From assembly GCF_014699035.1 (NCBI RefSeq), contig NZ_JACXAA010000002.1, positions 558,001 through 622,000 of the forward strand: a stretch of 64,000 bases of DNA, written 5' to 3'. Below, one piece after another: positions 47,001-55,407 of this stretch; positions within the stretch are counted from its first letter, which is position 1; each line of letters starts with the position of its first letter. The notes beneath the pieces were generated by a model that was not told the origin of the DNA, ran no database searches, and saw nothing but the letters and a program-made list of their open reading frames with translations. The stretch comes from Spirosoma validum (lineage in GTDB: Bacteria; Bacteroidota; Bacteroidia; Cytophagales; Spirosomataceae). A program made the position numbers and the translations under genes.

Positions 47001-47441
47001 TACGCTGATGCCACTGTGCCCGACATTTTGAATAAATCGCAACTGGCACAAGCATCAGTTGTTTCGGTACGGCAACTGGCGTCTGGTATTTTCAAAAATC
47101 AGGGGAATGGTACGTTTCAGTTTGAGTCTTTACCTGTTGAGGCACAATTTTCGCGGGGGAGTGCGTTAGTATTCGAGGATATGGATGCCGACGGGAAATC
47201 TGATTTGCTGGTAGCGGGTAACTTTTATCCATATCGCGTGCAATTTGGCCCTTGCTCGGCCAGTTTTGGTTGTTTGCTGAAAGGTGATGGGGGAGGGCAT
47301 TTTAAGGTTATCGAACCTCGTCAAACGGGAATCTGGGCCGGGGGCGATGTTCGGCAGGTAATCAGCATACGTACCGCTACGAATCGAAAACGGTTGCTGT
47401 TCACAGTAAACGACGGCTCTTTACTGGGTTTTGAGCGATGA
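44028..47441 (+). CDS. Giant FG-GAP/VCBS and ASPIC/UnbV repeat protein (CRTAC1-like), module B
   Basis: 1137 residues. Signal peptide about 1-22 without lipobox. Blades with D-x-D-x-D-G-x-x-D calcium loops are frequent (IGDFDGDGQSDLFF, VADANGDGRVDIYV, FDYDRDGDLDVFL, LADLDNDGWKDLFV). An ASPIC/UnbV domain near 540-620 (ANTQAIGARVVIETNDGRQLQEAYPVRGYQ split over the domain) is followed by a second blade set (LAKADVNGDGLDDVFLGG). The whole order, including LDMLPEDNHRQKM and FVTNGYLRDFTDLDFMKY, matches module A and C proteins, so all three are paralogs. Ends in GFER without a T9SS tail. Its stop overlaps the haloperoxidase start by ATGA. Confidence 0.93.
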   Translation: MLTPQTLLAVVTLLLGLIWPANLPESQPLFTVLSPEQTGVQFTNVIQETDSLNIFRYEYLYNGNGVGIGDFDGDGQSDLFFSGNTVAHKLYLNKGNWRFNDVTKQAGVAGNGTWATGVSVADANGDGRVDIYVCHSGKYSPEKLANELFINEGLKDGVPQFRERAKEFGLDLPGTQSTQAAFFDYDRDGDLDVFLLNHSNHTYNPFLNTRKIRATPDFRFGNRLLRNDQSKFTDVTLAEGILNNPLNFGLSVGVSDLNGDGWPDLYTTSDYTEQDCLYLNQHDGTGHHTGFRESLRGAMTHTSKFSMGCDLADFNNDTLPDVVTLDMLPEDNHRQKMLKGPDEYDAYQMLIDSGYFRQQMRNMLQLNRGNWGNGTGLREIAEKSPSISPVPRFSEIGQLAGIAATDWSWSALLADLDNDGWKDLFVTNGYLRDFTDLDFMKYTVADAKLEEAAKGNLNFQTVDLVRKMPSNRLTNYAFRNNHDLTFSNKAAAWGLATPAVSGAAAYADFDGDGDLDLVICKQNEPVSLCRNNAEQSRSEAHFLRVRLVGKDANTQAIGARVVIETNDGRQLQEAYPVRGYQASVEPTIHFGVGKQTTINRLTVYWPDGHQTQQTNVPADQTIQIRQADATTTSALPKTETSWFNPLAMNQLLPFRHRENDFIDFKVEVLIPYELSRLGPALAKADVNGDGLDDVFLGGAVGQNAELWIQQTNGTFKRSDEQPWKADAASEDVNALFFDADRDGDADLYVVSGGNEYETGAPEYQDRLYLNDGKGRFSRLVQALPQMRSSKMAIAAADMDQDGDLDLFVGGRGKPGAFPIPSESYLLRNDTPANGTVHFTDVTDQLAPALRHIGMVQAAGWTDLQGDKYPELLLAGDWMSVRLFDNQKGKLADISAKAGLADSEGMWASILLADIDQDGDTDIVAGNAGLNNLFRAEQKQPMQIVTTDIDNDGVMDPLWTYYIQGKAYPVASRDELLDQVVPLRKKFTRYHQYADATVPDILNKSQLAQASVVSVRQLASGIFKNQGNGTFQFESLPVEAQFSRGSALVFEDMDADGKSDLLVAGNFYPYRVQFGPCSASFGCLLKGDGGGHFKVIEPRQTGIWAGGDVRQVISIRTATNRKRLLFTVNDGSLLGFER

Positions 47442-48769
47442 AAAAACGATTGGTATTTTGCGTCGTCTGGCTCACCAGCCTAACCGCCTGGGCGCCCGCT
47501 CCAACACCGATTGCAGAAACAACCCTGTTGCATGCTGCTCATCAGTTACTTACCGATATTATGGTGGCCGATGTGTTTTCTCCCCCCGTAGCTTCCCGAA
47601 TTTATGCTTATGCGCACATAGCGGCCTATGAAGCCTTAATTCCCTTTCAGAAAGGGTCATACCGGTCACTGGCGGGTCAACTGCCCTCATTATCATCTTT
47701 AACGGCTAGTCCATCAACTGAATGTCGACCGGAATTGGCGGCTATTGAAGCATTTTTGCGAGTGGGGAAAGGGCTGATTTTCTCGGAAGAACGGCTTGAC
47801 AAACTCACGGCTCAACTCTGGTTACAGGCGCAAAAACGAGGGTATTCGGAGAGAACGATTATAGCCTCAAAGGAATTTGGTTCACAGGTTGCGCTGCATA
47901 TTCTGGAATGGGCTAAAGGCGATAATTACCGCCAGACTCGGTCATTACGTCGATATGCGCCTACAAAAAAAGCCGGCGCTTGGGCACCCACTCCACCCGG
48001 TTATCTGGCCGCTGTCGAACCTTATTGGGCACGCATCCGGCCGCTCACGCTTGATTCAGCCGCACAGTGTCGAACCGTCGGACCGCCATCATTTAGCACG
48101 ACTAATGGGAGTCCATTTTATGCAATGGTGCGAGAGGTTTATGATACAGGGAAGAATTTAACTACGGACCAACGACTCATTGCTAATTATTGGGATTGTA
48201 ATCCGTTTTTCCTGAACATACAGGGGCATTTGAATTTCGCCAGTAAAAAACTATCGCCGGGAGGTCATTGGATGGCTATTGCTGGACAAGTGGCCCGGCA
48301 AACGAAATCTGATCTGATGGCGACAAGTGCAGCTTACACGTTAACGGCTATTGCGCTTTTCGACGGTTTCATTAGCTGCTGGGCAGAGAAATACCAATAC
48401 AACGTAATCCGGCCCGAGACGTATATCAATGCTCATCTGGATGAAAGCTGGCGACCAGTTTTGCAAACGCCCCCCTTTCCTGAATACCCCAGTGGCCATA
48501 GTGTTGTTTCAACAGCCTCGGCTGTGGTATTGACCCATTTTTTTGGAAAGGCTGTTTCCTTTACGGATAGTACAGAGATGGCGTATGGCTTGCCTTCCCG
48601 TCGATTTACATCGTTCAACCAGGCGGCTGATGAAGCCTCAATCAGTCGGCTATATGGCGGTATTCACTATCGACCAGCATTAGACAACGGTCAACTTATG
48701 GGAAAGTCTGTTGGAGAAGCGGTGCTGAGCAAAATCACGCTACGCTCCGCTGCGGCATCAAAACGGTAA
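47438..48769 (+). CDS. Vanadium-dependent haloperoxidase-like protein (PAP2 superfamily), module B
   Basis: 443 residues, signal peptide about 1-19. The complete vanadate pocket is present: Lys318 and Arg325 in KxxxxxxRP (EKYQYNVIRPE), Ser352-Gly-His354, and Arg404 and His410 in SRLYGGIH. It is a paralog of the module A protein, with the same landmarks (WDCNPFF, LSPGGHWM, PPFPEYPSGHS). Enzymes of this family use peroxide to oxidise halides, or act as phosphatases. Start and preceding stop overlap (ATGA). It is the last gene of module B; 42 bases downstream lies the truncated ftsE 3' end on the opposite strand. Confidence 0.88.
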   Translation: MKKRLVFCVVWLTSLTAWAPAPTPIAETTLLHAAHQLLTDIMVADVFSPPVASRIYAYAHIAAYEALIPFQKGSYRSLAGQLPSLSSLTASPSTECRPELAAIEAFLRVGKGLIFSEERLDKLTAQLWLQAQKRGYSERTIIASKEFGSQVALHILEWAKGDNYRQTRSLRRYAPTKKAGAWAPTPPGYLAAVEPYWARIRPLTLDSAAQCRTVGPPSFSTTNGSPFYAMVREVYDTGKNLTTDQRLIANYWDCNPFFLNIQGHLNFASKKLSPGGHWMAIAGQVARQTKSDLMATSAAYTLTAIALFDGFISCWAEKYQYNVIRPETYINAHLDESWRPVLQTPPFPEYPSGHSVVSTASAVVLTHFFGKAVSFTDSTEMAYGLPSRRFTSFNQAADEASISRLYGGIHYRPALDNGQLMGKSVGEAVLSKITLRSAAASKR

Positions 48770-48810
48770 GCTCGTTTGATTAGCCGTTAAAGGTTTGTAC
48801 GAAAAATTAG

Positions 48811-48915
48811 TTATCCCCGCAATTCGACTACCTGACCGTCCTGGCAACGTAGCACGCGACCGGGGTACTTGTGTATGAACTCGTAATTGTGCGTAGCCAT
48901 AAAAATAGCTGTGCC
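48811..48915 (-). pseudogene. Truncated 3' end of an ftsE-like ABC ATPase gene
   Basis: The minus strand encodes 34 residues plus a stop that match the C-terminus of the intact ATPase at 60208-60888: [19 protein letters not shown]...[10 protein letters not shown], with one change (Phe for Leu). At DNA level 93 of 105 bases agree with 60208-60312 (my alignment by eye), and 11 of 12 differences are synonymous. Above 48915 the match stops, although the frame stays open for about 22 codons back to a TAA. The Walker A, signature and Walker B parts are missing, so no ATPase can be made. It converges with module B. The synonymous pattern means the fragment diverged as part of a working gene, not as a freshly made local copy. 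Confidence 0.9.
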
Positions 48916-49168
48916 ACTCTGCTGATCTGACGGGCTAAAAATGCCAATCGTGAGCAATTTAGTTATTTGCCGATAAGCTTAACAAGGGTCTTATTTTTCC
49001 AGGAAATGAAAAGAATAAGACCGGTTCTAAAGGAAGGCATTAAGCAAGTCGTTTGCTATGAAAAAATTAGAGAAGTGGAGCGTCAAGACTTTCTAACGTC
49101 AAGTTACAGGATTAGTCTGGACTGCGAGTAAATTCCTGGAATGCTCCAAGTGACTTTCTACTACGTCC
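48916..49168. other. Gap between the ftsE remnant and the GH26 gene, 253 bases
   Basis: No gene recognised. The left part (to about 48980) continues an open minus-strand frame joined to the remnant, with weak resemblance to ABC proteins (ITKLL...SDQQSGTAIF) that may be decayed coding DNA. The rest shows no clear terminator or repeat. Confidence 0.4.
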
Positions 49169-50311
49169 TCAGCGATACATTTTTGGTAAATCTGCCTCAA
49201 ACCACGTATACGGGTCCTGATAAAAACGGAGAAAATCAGGCACACTGGCCTGCCCGGGGTAGGGCGCGTAATAATGGGTTGCACTTTGCCTGTCATTGCG
49301 CCAGACCAGTACGTAAGCTAGTCGCATTTTTTCAGCTTTCAACGATTTCAATAACGTAGTGGTCCACCAGGTTGTATCCGGAATTGATTCAAGTCCTGTC
49401 TCCGTGAAGGCGGCCAATTTCCCGGCTTTTTGTGCATACTCCGATACAATTTTTAATTTCTGAATACCAGCGCTTACATCATAACGACCGTTACGTCCGA
49501 AATCGGCGTAGTTATCCATGCCGACCATATCAACCCACGCATCGCCTGGATAGCGCTCCAAATACTCGGCTTCTGTTTTGAAAAGGCAGTCGGGCGAGAA
49601 GGCATACAGGAAATTATTTACCTGAAGGCTATCGCGCAGGTACGAAACCGTGAAGCGCCATAGGGAGACAAAATCTTTCTGGCTACAGTGCGGCTTTCCC
49701 CACCAGAACCAACCGCCATCGAACTCATGATACGGTCGAAAAATCATCGGCACTAGTTTCCCGTCTTTGCCTTTCACGGAGCGAGCCAAATCACCAACGG
49801 TACGTAGAATCTCTTTGTATTTTTCATGGTGAGAACCGCCTGGAATTAGATGGGATACTGCAGCTACAGAAACCGTATCAATCCAGTAAAATCCACCTTT
49901 AGAAACCGGATTGGAAAAATGCCAGGCAACAGTCGTTACGCCCCCACGATTATACGTATCAATAATCTGTTGACGTAGCAACGCTTTTGTCTTGTCAATC
50001 GCTTCGAGCGAACGACCCGACAAACCACTAAAGTCGATACCAATAACGGCCGGATGCGAACCCGTTACCGATTTAACATCTGACCGATTGGAATCACCCA
50101 CCCATCCATGACCATATTCAGTAGCGTGCTGATGACCAAACAAAATATGCTTCCTGCTCAGCTTTCGTAAGTTTCGATAGAGCGCTTTTGTCTCTTTGGT
50201 CGCTTTCGGGTCGATGGGTTTGTTACGATCGTTTTTTGCTTCTAGTATAGTTGGCCCTACTAAGTAGGCCAACAATCCAATTTGAGCTAATCGAAGTAAA
50301 CGTTTACGCAT
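49169..50311 (-). CDS. Glycoside hydrolase family 26 (beta-mannanase-like), secreted
   Basis: 380 residues from the ATG at 50311; an ATG at 50428 would add 39 residues before the signal sequence (RKRLLRLAQIGLLAYLVGP) and is less likely. The GH26 (beta/alpha)8 domain has HILFGHQHATEYGHGW near the start, the acid/base Glu196 in PYHEFDGGWFWWG, and the nucleophile Glu304 in AFTETGLES (numbering from 50311). Clan GH-A enzymes of family 26 cleave beta-1,4-mannan, some lichenan or xylan. It is divergent from the module C SusC gene, which suggests that module C takes up mannan or a related oligosaccharide; this is the only substrate hint in the three modules. No lipobox or T9SS tail is seen. Confidence 0.93.
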   Translation of the reverse strand: MRKRLLRLAQIGLLAYLVGPTILEAKNDRNKPIDPKATKETKALYRNLRKLSRKHILFGHQHATEYGHGWVGDSNRSDVKSVTGSHPAVIGIDFSGLSGRSLEAIDKTKALLRQQIIDTYNRGGVTTVAWHFSNPVSKGGFYWIDTVSVAAVSHLIPGGSHHEKYKEILRTVGDLARSVKGKDGKLVPMIFRPYHEFDGGWFWWGKPHCSQKDFVSLWRFTVSYLRDSLQVNNFLYAFSPDCLFKTEAEYLERYPGDAWVDMVGMDNYADFGRNGRYDVSAGIQKLKIVSEYAQKAGKLAAFTETGLESIPDTTWWTTTLLKSLKAEKMRLAYVLVWRNDRQSATHYYAPYPGQASVPDFLRFYQDPYTWFEADLPKMYR

Positions 50312-50650
50312 GATAAAGAGGTATAGTGATAGGCTAATTACACGCTGTTTCTGGTCGGTTCCAAAAACAAGACGGTGCGTGAGATTAAAATCAGTTATTG
50401 GTAAAATACAATAATATCTATCATGCATAAAAATGTTTCGAGAAATATTCCAGATTAAAAGATGATAAAAAGCAGCATTATTTGATGTACTATTTAGAGT
50501 ATATCTACTTATATTTAGATGGCTATTTTCAGTTGAATTTATTTAGTATTTTTTGGTATTTACCCATGCTGAAATTCAAGGATAAGTACAAAATAGTGTG
50601 AATAAACTCAATAGACAGCAGCGCATTTGTCTTTCACTCTTTTCACTAGT
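50312..50650. other. Divergent intergenic region between GH26 and susC C, 339 bases
   Basis: AT-rich and without a convincing coding frame (a 39-codon upstream extension of GH26 is possible). It must hold both promoters. Near 50505-50520 TATATTTA is one base off the -7 box, but I could not find a good -33 partner. Confidence 0.4.
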
Positions 50651-53600
50651 ATGAAAAAAAACTTACTTTATTTCAAAATCCTTCTTCTTTCCCTTCTGAC
50701 AACGCTCAGCTTTGCGCAGAGCGTTGACGTCAGAGGGCGCGTTACCGGCGAAGGAGGTACGCCTATCTACGGTGCCAACGTAGTGGTCAAGGGCAGTCGG
50801 CAGGGCGCAGTCACCGATGAGAAAGGTGATTACCGAATTCAGGTGCCTAAGGGATCAATACTGACGGTTAGCTTTATTGGCTATGTAGCAAAAGATGTTC
50901 CAATCGGGAATAATTCGACGCTGAACGTATCACTGTCTCCTCAATCGTCTGTGCTGGATGAAGTTGTTGTAACAGCCCTTGGTATTAGAAAAGAGCGTAA
51001 ATCACTCGGCTATTCGACTACTGAAATCAAAGGTGAAGATCTGACCCAGGCCCGGTCGGTCAACGTAGCGAACTCGCTGGTTGGTAAAGTAGCTGGTCTG
51101 AACATTACTGGAACGGCGACGGGCCCAAGTGGATCGAGCCGGATTACGATTCGGGGTAATGGATCGATTGGTGGCAACAACCAACCCCTGATTGTTGTGG
51201 ATGGGATTCCGATTAACAACGATAACCTGGGTTCAGTAGGGATGTGGGGTGGTTCTGATAAAGGCGACGGCATTTCGAGTCTGAACCCCGACGAGATCGA
51301 AACCATGAACGTACTGAAAGGTGCTACAGCCGCGGCTCTTTATGGCTCGCGGGCCTCGAATGGCGCTATTCTGGTAACGACCAAAGGTGGCAAGGTGGGT
51401 CGGGGAATTGGGGTTGAGGTGAACAGTAATTTCGTAGCTGAAGATCTGCTGATCAAACGGTTTAAAGATTATCAGTACGATTACGGCGCTGGTAATAACG
51501 GCCAAAAACCAACGACTGTACTGGAAGCCACAACGACAAACAGTTGGGGCGGAAAATTAGATGGGACCAGCGTTATGCAATACGATGGCGTGGCCCGCCC
51601 TTACGTAGCGCAGCGCGACAACCTGATCAATTTCTACAAAACGGGCAATACGTTTACCAACTCGATCGCAATCAGTGGAGCCAGCGAAAAAGTTACGTAT
51701 CGTTTGTCGATGAATAACCTGGATAACCACGGGATTGTACCGGGTAATACGCTTCATCGGAACAACTTTGCGTTGAATACCAACGCTACGCTGGGGCCTA
51801 AGCTGACGGTTGTGGCCAACGTTAAATACATCACGGAGAAAAACCATAACCGGCCACGCCTGTCCGATTCGCCGGGCAATGCGAACTATACGTTGTTTAC
51901 GATGCCGACATCGCTGCCGATTTCAACCATGCAGGATAATATCTTCGATAGCCGTGGGTATGAGAAGGTTTGGTCAGAAAACATTTACGTCCAGAACGCC
52001 TATTTTGCTACTAACCAATACAAGCAGGATGATCAGAAAAACCGGGTCATTGCAGCCATTGAGCCTACGTATACCGTAACGCCCTGGTTGTCGCTGATGG
52101 CACGTCTGGGTTTCGACAACTATGCCTACCGGAATACGGAAATTACGCCGACAGGAACAGCTTATCAGCTCAATGGTGGCTACAATAATAACCTGCGTAA
52201 TTTTACGGAAAGCAACTACAGCCTGAATGCGACCATAAAGCACAGTATCACAAATGATATTGGGTTTAGCCTGTTAATGGGCGGAAACCTGATGAAGCAG
52301 GTGAATAAACTGGATAATTACAGTGGTAGTGGGTTCAATATTCCGTTCTTCTACGATATTTCCAACATTAGCCCGGCGTCTCGAAGTGTTTCCTACAATT
52401 ATATCGAGAAACGTATTAACTCAGTATATGCATCGGCTGACCTTTCGTACAAAAATTTCCTGTATGTGAACTTAGGTGGTCGTAATGACTGGTTTTCAAC
52501 GCTGGCTGCGGGTAAAAACAGTATTTTTTACCCATCTGTTGGAGCCAGCTTTGTGCTAACAGAAGCGTTTAAGCTACCTGCTGCAATCAGTTTTGCCAAA
52601 CTTCGGGGTTCATGGGCACAGGCCGGGGGTGATACGGATCCCTACAATCTCTCGCTCTATTATGGTCTGACAGGCTCTCATTTAGGACAACCTCTGGCCC
52701 AGATTAATGGTAGTCAGGTTCCTAACTCAAATCTTCAGCCGCTAACGTCTACTACGTCGGAACTGGGTCTTGAAGCACGACTGTTCAATAACCGGATGGG
52801 AATTGACTTTGCTGTGTATAACCGTAAAACAACTAACGATATCGTAGCGGCTTCCATCTCCGGAACATCGGGTTTTTCCAGCGCTCTGTTCAATGTTGGG
52901 CAGATTTCGAATAACGGCATTGAACTGCTACTGAACTACGATATCGTTAAAGCCCGTGACTTCTCCTGGAATGCTTCGTTTAATTTCGCCTACAACAAAA
53001 ACCAGGTCATCTCTCTCTACGGTGATCTTCAGAACCTGCAAGTCGGTGATCCGGCCCGTTCGCAGTCGTCTTACGTGTTTCAGCAAATTGGCCAGCCATT
53101 TAGCCTGATTAAAGGGTTTGCCTATAAACGGGATGCAACCGGTAACGTAATTTATGACGCACAGGGATACCCGCTGAAGAGCGATCTGGTCTCGTATGGT
53201 ACGGGCGTTTCGCCAATTACACTTGGCTTTAATAATTCCTTCCGCTACAAAGGTATTGGGCTAAGTTTCCTGATTGACGGCAAGTTTGGTGGCCATATTT
53301 ATTCGGGTACCAACGCGCTGGCCTATCGTTATGGTCTTCATGCCGAAACCCTGCCCGGTCGCGAAACGGGTATTGTTGGCAAGGGCGTGAACGAGAAAGG
53401 CGAACCCAATGCGGTGAACGTACCGGCCCAGCAGTACTACCAGTACCTGTATAATTTTGCTGAGCCGTTCGTTTATAGCTCTGATTTCCTTAAACTACGT
53501 CAGGTGATTATCGACTATACCATTCCGGCACGGTTGCTGAATAAAATGCCGTTCAAAGCCGCGTCTATCTCCATTGTGGGCCGTAATCTGGCTATCCTGA

Positions 53601-53722
53601 TGAAGCACACGCCGAACATCGATCCGGAATCGACCTACAATAACACAAACGCACAGGGACTGGAGTTTGCGGGTGCCCCACCAACGCGCTCAATGGGGAT
53701 TAACCTCAACCTGAAATTCTAA
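50651..53722 (+). CDS. SusC/RagA-type TonB-dependent outer-membrane transporter (module C)
   Basis: 1023 residues from the ATG at 50651 (TTG at 50627 rejected). Signal peptide about 1-22 (LSFAQS), CarboxypepD_reg-like domain (VRGRVTGEGGTPIYGANVVVKG), VVVTALGIRKE near 110, plug with LIVVDGIPINND and NPDEIETMNVLKGATAAALYGSRASNG, then the barrel to the terminal NLKF. It shares YDYGAGNNGQKPTT, SWGGKLDGT and PYVAQRDNLINFYK with the module A SusC, so the two are recent paralogs. SusD starts 34 bases later. Probably imports oligosaccharides released by the adjacent GH26. Confidence 0.97.
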   Translation: MKKNLLYFKILLLSLLTTLSFAQSVDVRGRVTGEGGTPIYGANVVVKGSRQGAVTDEKGDYRIQVPKGSILTVSFIGYVAKDVPIGNNSTLNVSLSPQSSVLDEVVVTALGIRKERKSLGYSTTEIKGEDLTQARSVNVANSLVGKVAGLNITGTATGPSGSSRITIRGNGSIGGNNQPLIVVDGIPINNDNLGSVGMWGGSDKGDGISSLNPDEIETMNVLKGATAAALYGSRASNGAILVTTKGGKVGRGIGVEVNSNFVAEDLLIKRFKDYQYDYGAGNNGQKPTTVLEATTTNSWGGKLDGTSVMQYDGVARPYVAQRDNLINFYKTGNTFTNSIAISGASEKVTYRLSMNNLDNHGIVPGNTLHRNNFALNTNATLGPKLTVVANVKYITEKNHNRPRLSDSPGNANYTLFTMPTSLPISTMQDNIFDSRGYEKVWSENIYVQNAYFATNQYKQDDQKNRVIAAIEPTYTVTPWLSLMARLGFDNYAYRNTEITPTGTAYQLNGGYNNNLRNFTESNYSLNATIKHSITNDIGFSLLMGGNLMKQVNKLDNYSGSGFNIPFFYDISNISPASRSVSYNYIEKRINSVYASADLSYKNFLYVNLGGRNDWFSTLAAGKNSIFYPSVGASFVLTEAFKLPAAISFAKLRGSWAQAGGDTDPYNLSLYYGLTGSHLGQPLAQINGSQVPNSNLQPLTSTTSELGLEARLFNNRMGIDFAVYNRKTTNDIVAASISGTSGFSSALFNVGQISNNGIELLLNYDIVKARDFSWNASFNFAYNKNQVISLYGDLQNLQVGDPARSQSSYVFQQIGQPFSLIKGFAYKRDATGNVIYDAQGYPLKSDLVSYGTGVSPITLGFNNSFRYKGIGLSFLIDGKFGGHIYSGTNALAYRYGLHAETLPGRETGIVGKGVNEKGEPNAVNVPAQQYYQYLYNFAEPFVYSSDFLKLRQVIIDYTIPARLLNKMPFKAASISIVGRNLAILMKHTPNIDPESTYNNTNAQGLEFAGAPPTRSMGINLNLKF

Positions 53723-53756
53723 TCGTCCTGACGTTAATCTTGAAAACCTCGAAAAA

Positions 53757-55301
53757 ATGAAACGTAAGATATTGGCAATGCTTACCCTGACCGTAGCGAT
53801 GGGGGCTTGCACAAAGGATTTCCAGACAATAAACGTAAACCCGAATGCACCATCATCCGTGCCATTGCCTTTCCTGCTGGGACAGGTACAGCTGATGATT
53901 GATGGATCGTCGCCAGACCCTGGTTATAAAACCTGGCGGGGAAACCTGATTTATTCGGGTCCAATGGTTCAGCAACTAGCTTCCACAAACTCGTATTATG
54001 TAGGCGACAAATACGTCTATAGTACTGAAAACTGCGGGGCTTATTTTGCCGACTCCTACTCAAACTCGGTTAAAAACCTGGTCAACCTGATTGCCCTTGC
54101 CAAAACCGATCCGGCGAACGTCAACATTCTGTCGATGGCTCGCATTTTGAAAGTATTTCAAATGCATATCATTACAGATATGTACGGCGACGCGCCCTAC
54201 TCCGAAGCGGGTTTAGGCTATCTGAACCAGACATTTGCGCCTAAGTATGATCTTCAGAAAGACATTTATGCTGATATGCTGAAGGAACTTGATGAGGCAG
54301 GTAAGGCTTTATCGGCGTCGGCAACTACACCAGCGTCTGCTGATTTTTCGTTCGGGGGCGACGTTACTAAATGGAAAAAGTTTGCCAACTCGCTCATGTT
54401 GCGATTAGCCATGCGGATGCAGAAAGTTGATGCGGCTTCTGCCCAGACTTGGGCCAAAAAAGCGGTTGATGGGGGGCTGATGACCAGCAATGATGATACG
54501 TACACGATTAAACATTCAGACGGTCCTACGTATAGCATCAACTCCAACTCGTATAACCTCAGCATCTTTTCGTCGGGCGGGCGAAATATTCTGAACGAAG
54601 ACGCCGTTTTGTGGTCGAAAACTCTCATCGACATGATGAAGGCGCGTAAAGACCCCCGGGTAAACGTCATCGCGGCTATTGCTGGTGGTGATAAGACGCC
54701 CAGTAAACAAAAGGGTCTGCCAAATGGCTACGATAACACAACCGGGACGCCATATAGTCTGGCCACTGTCGGTGATGCAAATCTGAAAAATTATTCACGT
54801 CCTGCACCCATCATGGTTAATGCCGATGATCCGAATATCTTTTTAACGTATGCTGAAACACGCTTCCTGCTGGCTGAAGCCATCGAGCGTGGCTGGGCCA
54901 CCGGTTCAGCTAAAGACGAGTATGCCAAAGGGCAGGCAGCCGCTCTCTCGCAATTAGTGCTTTATGACCCAACGGCGGCCATCACTAACACCGCCGATTA
55001 CGTAGCGGCTAACCCCTATCCAGGCGGTTCGCTGGACGATAAGCTGGCGCAGATTCATAATGAGATGTTTATTCTGACGGCCACCACACTAAACTTTTAT
55101 GAAGGCTGGGCCAACTGGCGCCGGACGGGGTTGCCCAAGCTGACACCGGTAAATTATCCGGGTAACTCATCGGGTGGACAGATTCCTCGTCGGTTACTCT
55201 ATCCGCCTTCCGAAGCGGCTGTAAATCCGAACTACGCTATTGCGAATGATCGTCAGGGTGGTGATTCGTTTATTTCACGAGTGTGGTGGGATAAGCAGTA
55301 A
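53757..55301 (+). CDS. SusD/RagB-family outer-membrane lipoprotein (SusD-like_2 type), module C
   Basis: 514 residues. Lipobox MGAC (Cys near 19), then INVNPNAPSSVPLPFLLGQ, HIITDMYGDAPYSEAGLGY, GDVTKWKKFANSLMLRLAMRM, LTYAETRFLLAEAIERGW, SGGQIPRRLLYP and terminal SRVWWDKQ. Module A SusD shares GDVTKWKKF, YAET and the SRVWWDK end, again pointing to a common origin of modules A and C. It serves as the surface lid for SusC C. A terminator follows before the FG-GAP gene. Confidence 0.95.
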   Translation: MKRKILAMLTLTVAMGACTKDFQTINVNPNAPSSVPLPFLLGQVQLMIDGSSPDPGYKTWRGNLIYSGPMVQQLASTNSYYVGDKYVYSTENCGAYFADSYSNSVKNLVNLIALAKTDPANVNILSMARILKVFQMHIITDMYGDAPYSEAGLGYLNQTFAPKYDLQKDIYADMLKELDEAGKALSASATTPASADFSFGGDVTKWKKFANSLMLRLAMRMQKVDAASAQTWAKKAVDGGLMTSNDDTYTIKHSDGPTYSINSNSYNLSIFSSGGRNILNEDAVLWSKTLIDMMKARKDPRVNVIAAIAGGDKTPSKQKGLPNGYDNTTGTPYSLATVGDANLKNYSRPAPIMVNADDPNIFLTYAETRFLLAEAIERGWATGSAKDEYAKGQAAALSQLVLYDPTAAITNTADYVAANPYPGGSLDDKLAQIHNEMFILTATTLNFYEGWANWRRTGLPKLTPVNYPGNSSGGQIPRRLLYPPSEAAVNPNYAIANDRQGGDSFISRVWWDKQ

Positions 55302-55322
55302 TCCCTGCCCATGCATCACCTC

Positions 55323-55355
55323 GGAATGCCTTTGGAAACGAAGGCATTCCTTGTT
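55323..55355 (+). terminator. Rho-independent terminator after susD C
   Basis: GGAATGCCTT (55323-55332) pairs perfectly with AAGGCATTCC (55341-55350), with an 8-nt loop and followed by TTGTTT. Confidence 0.85.
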
Positions 55356-55407
55356 TAAGAGCAAAGGGGCTCGTCAGTTCTGTTATGATCTTTATTACCC
55401 TGTTCCA

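Noticed and set aside
48811-48915. Assembly artefact copying ftsE
   Set aside because: Twelve mostly synonymous differences and different flanks on both sides are not expected from an assembly duplication.
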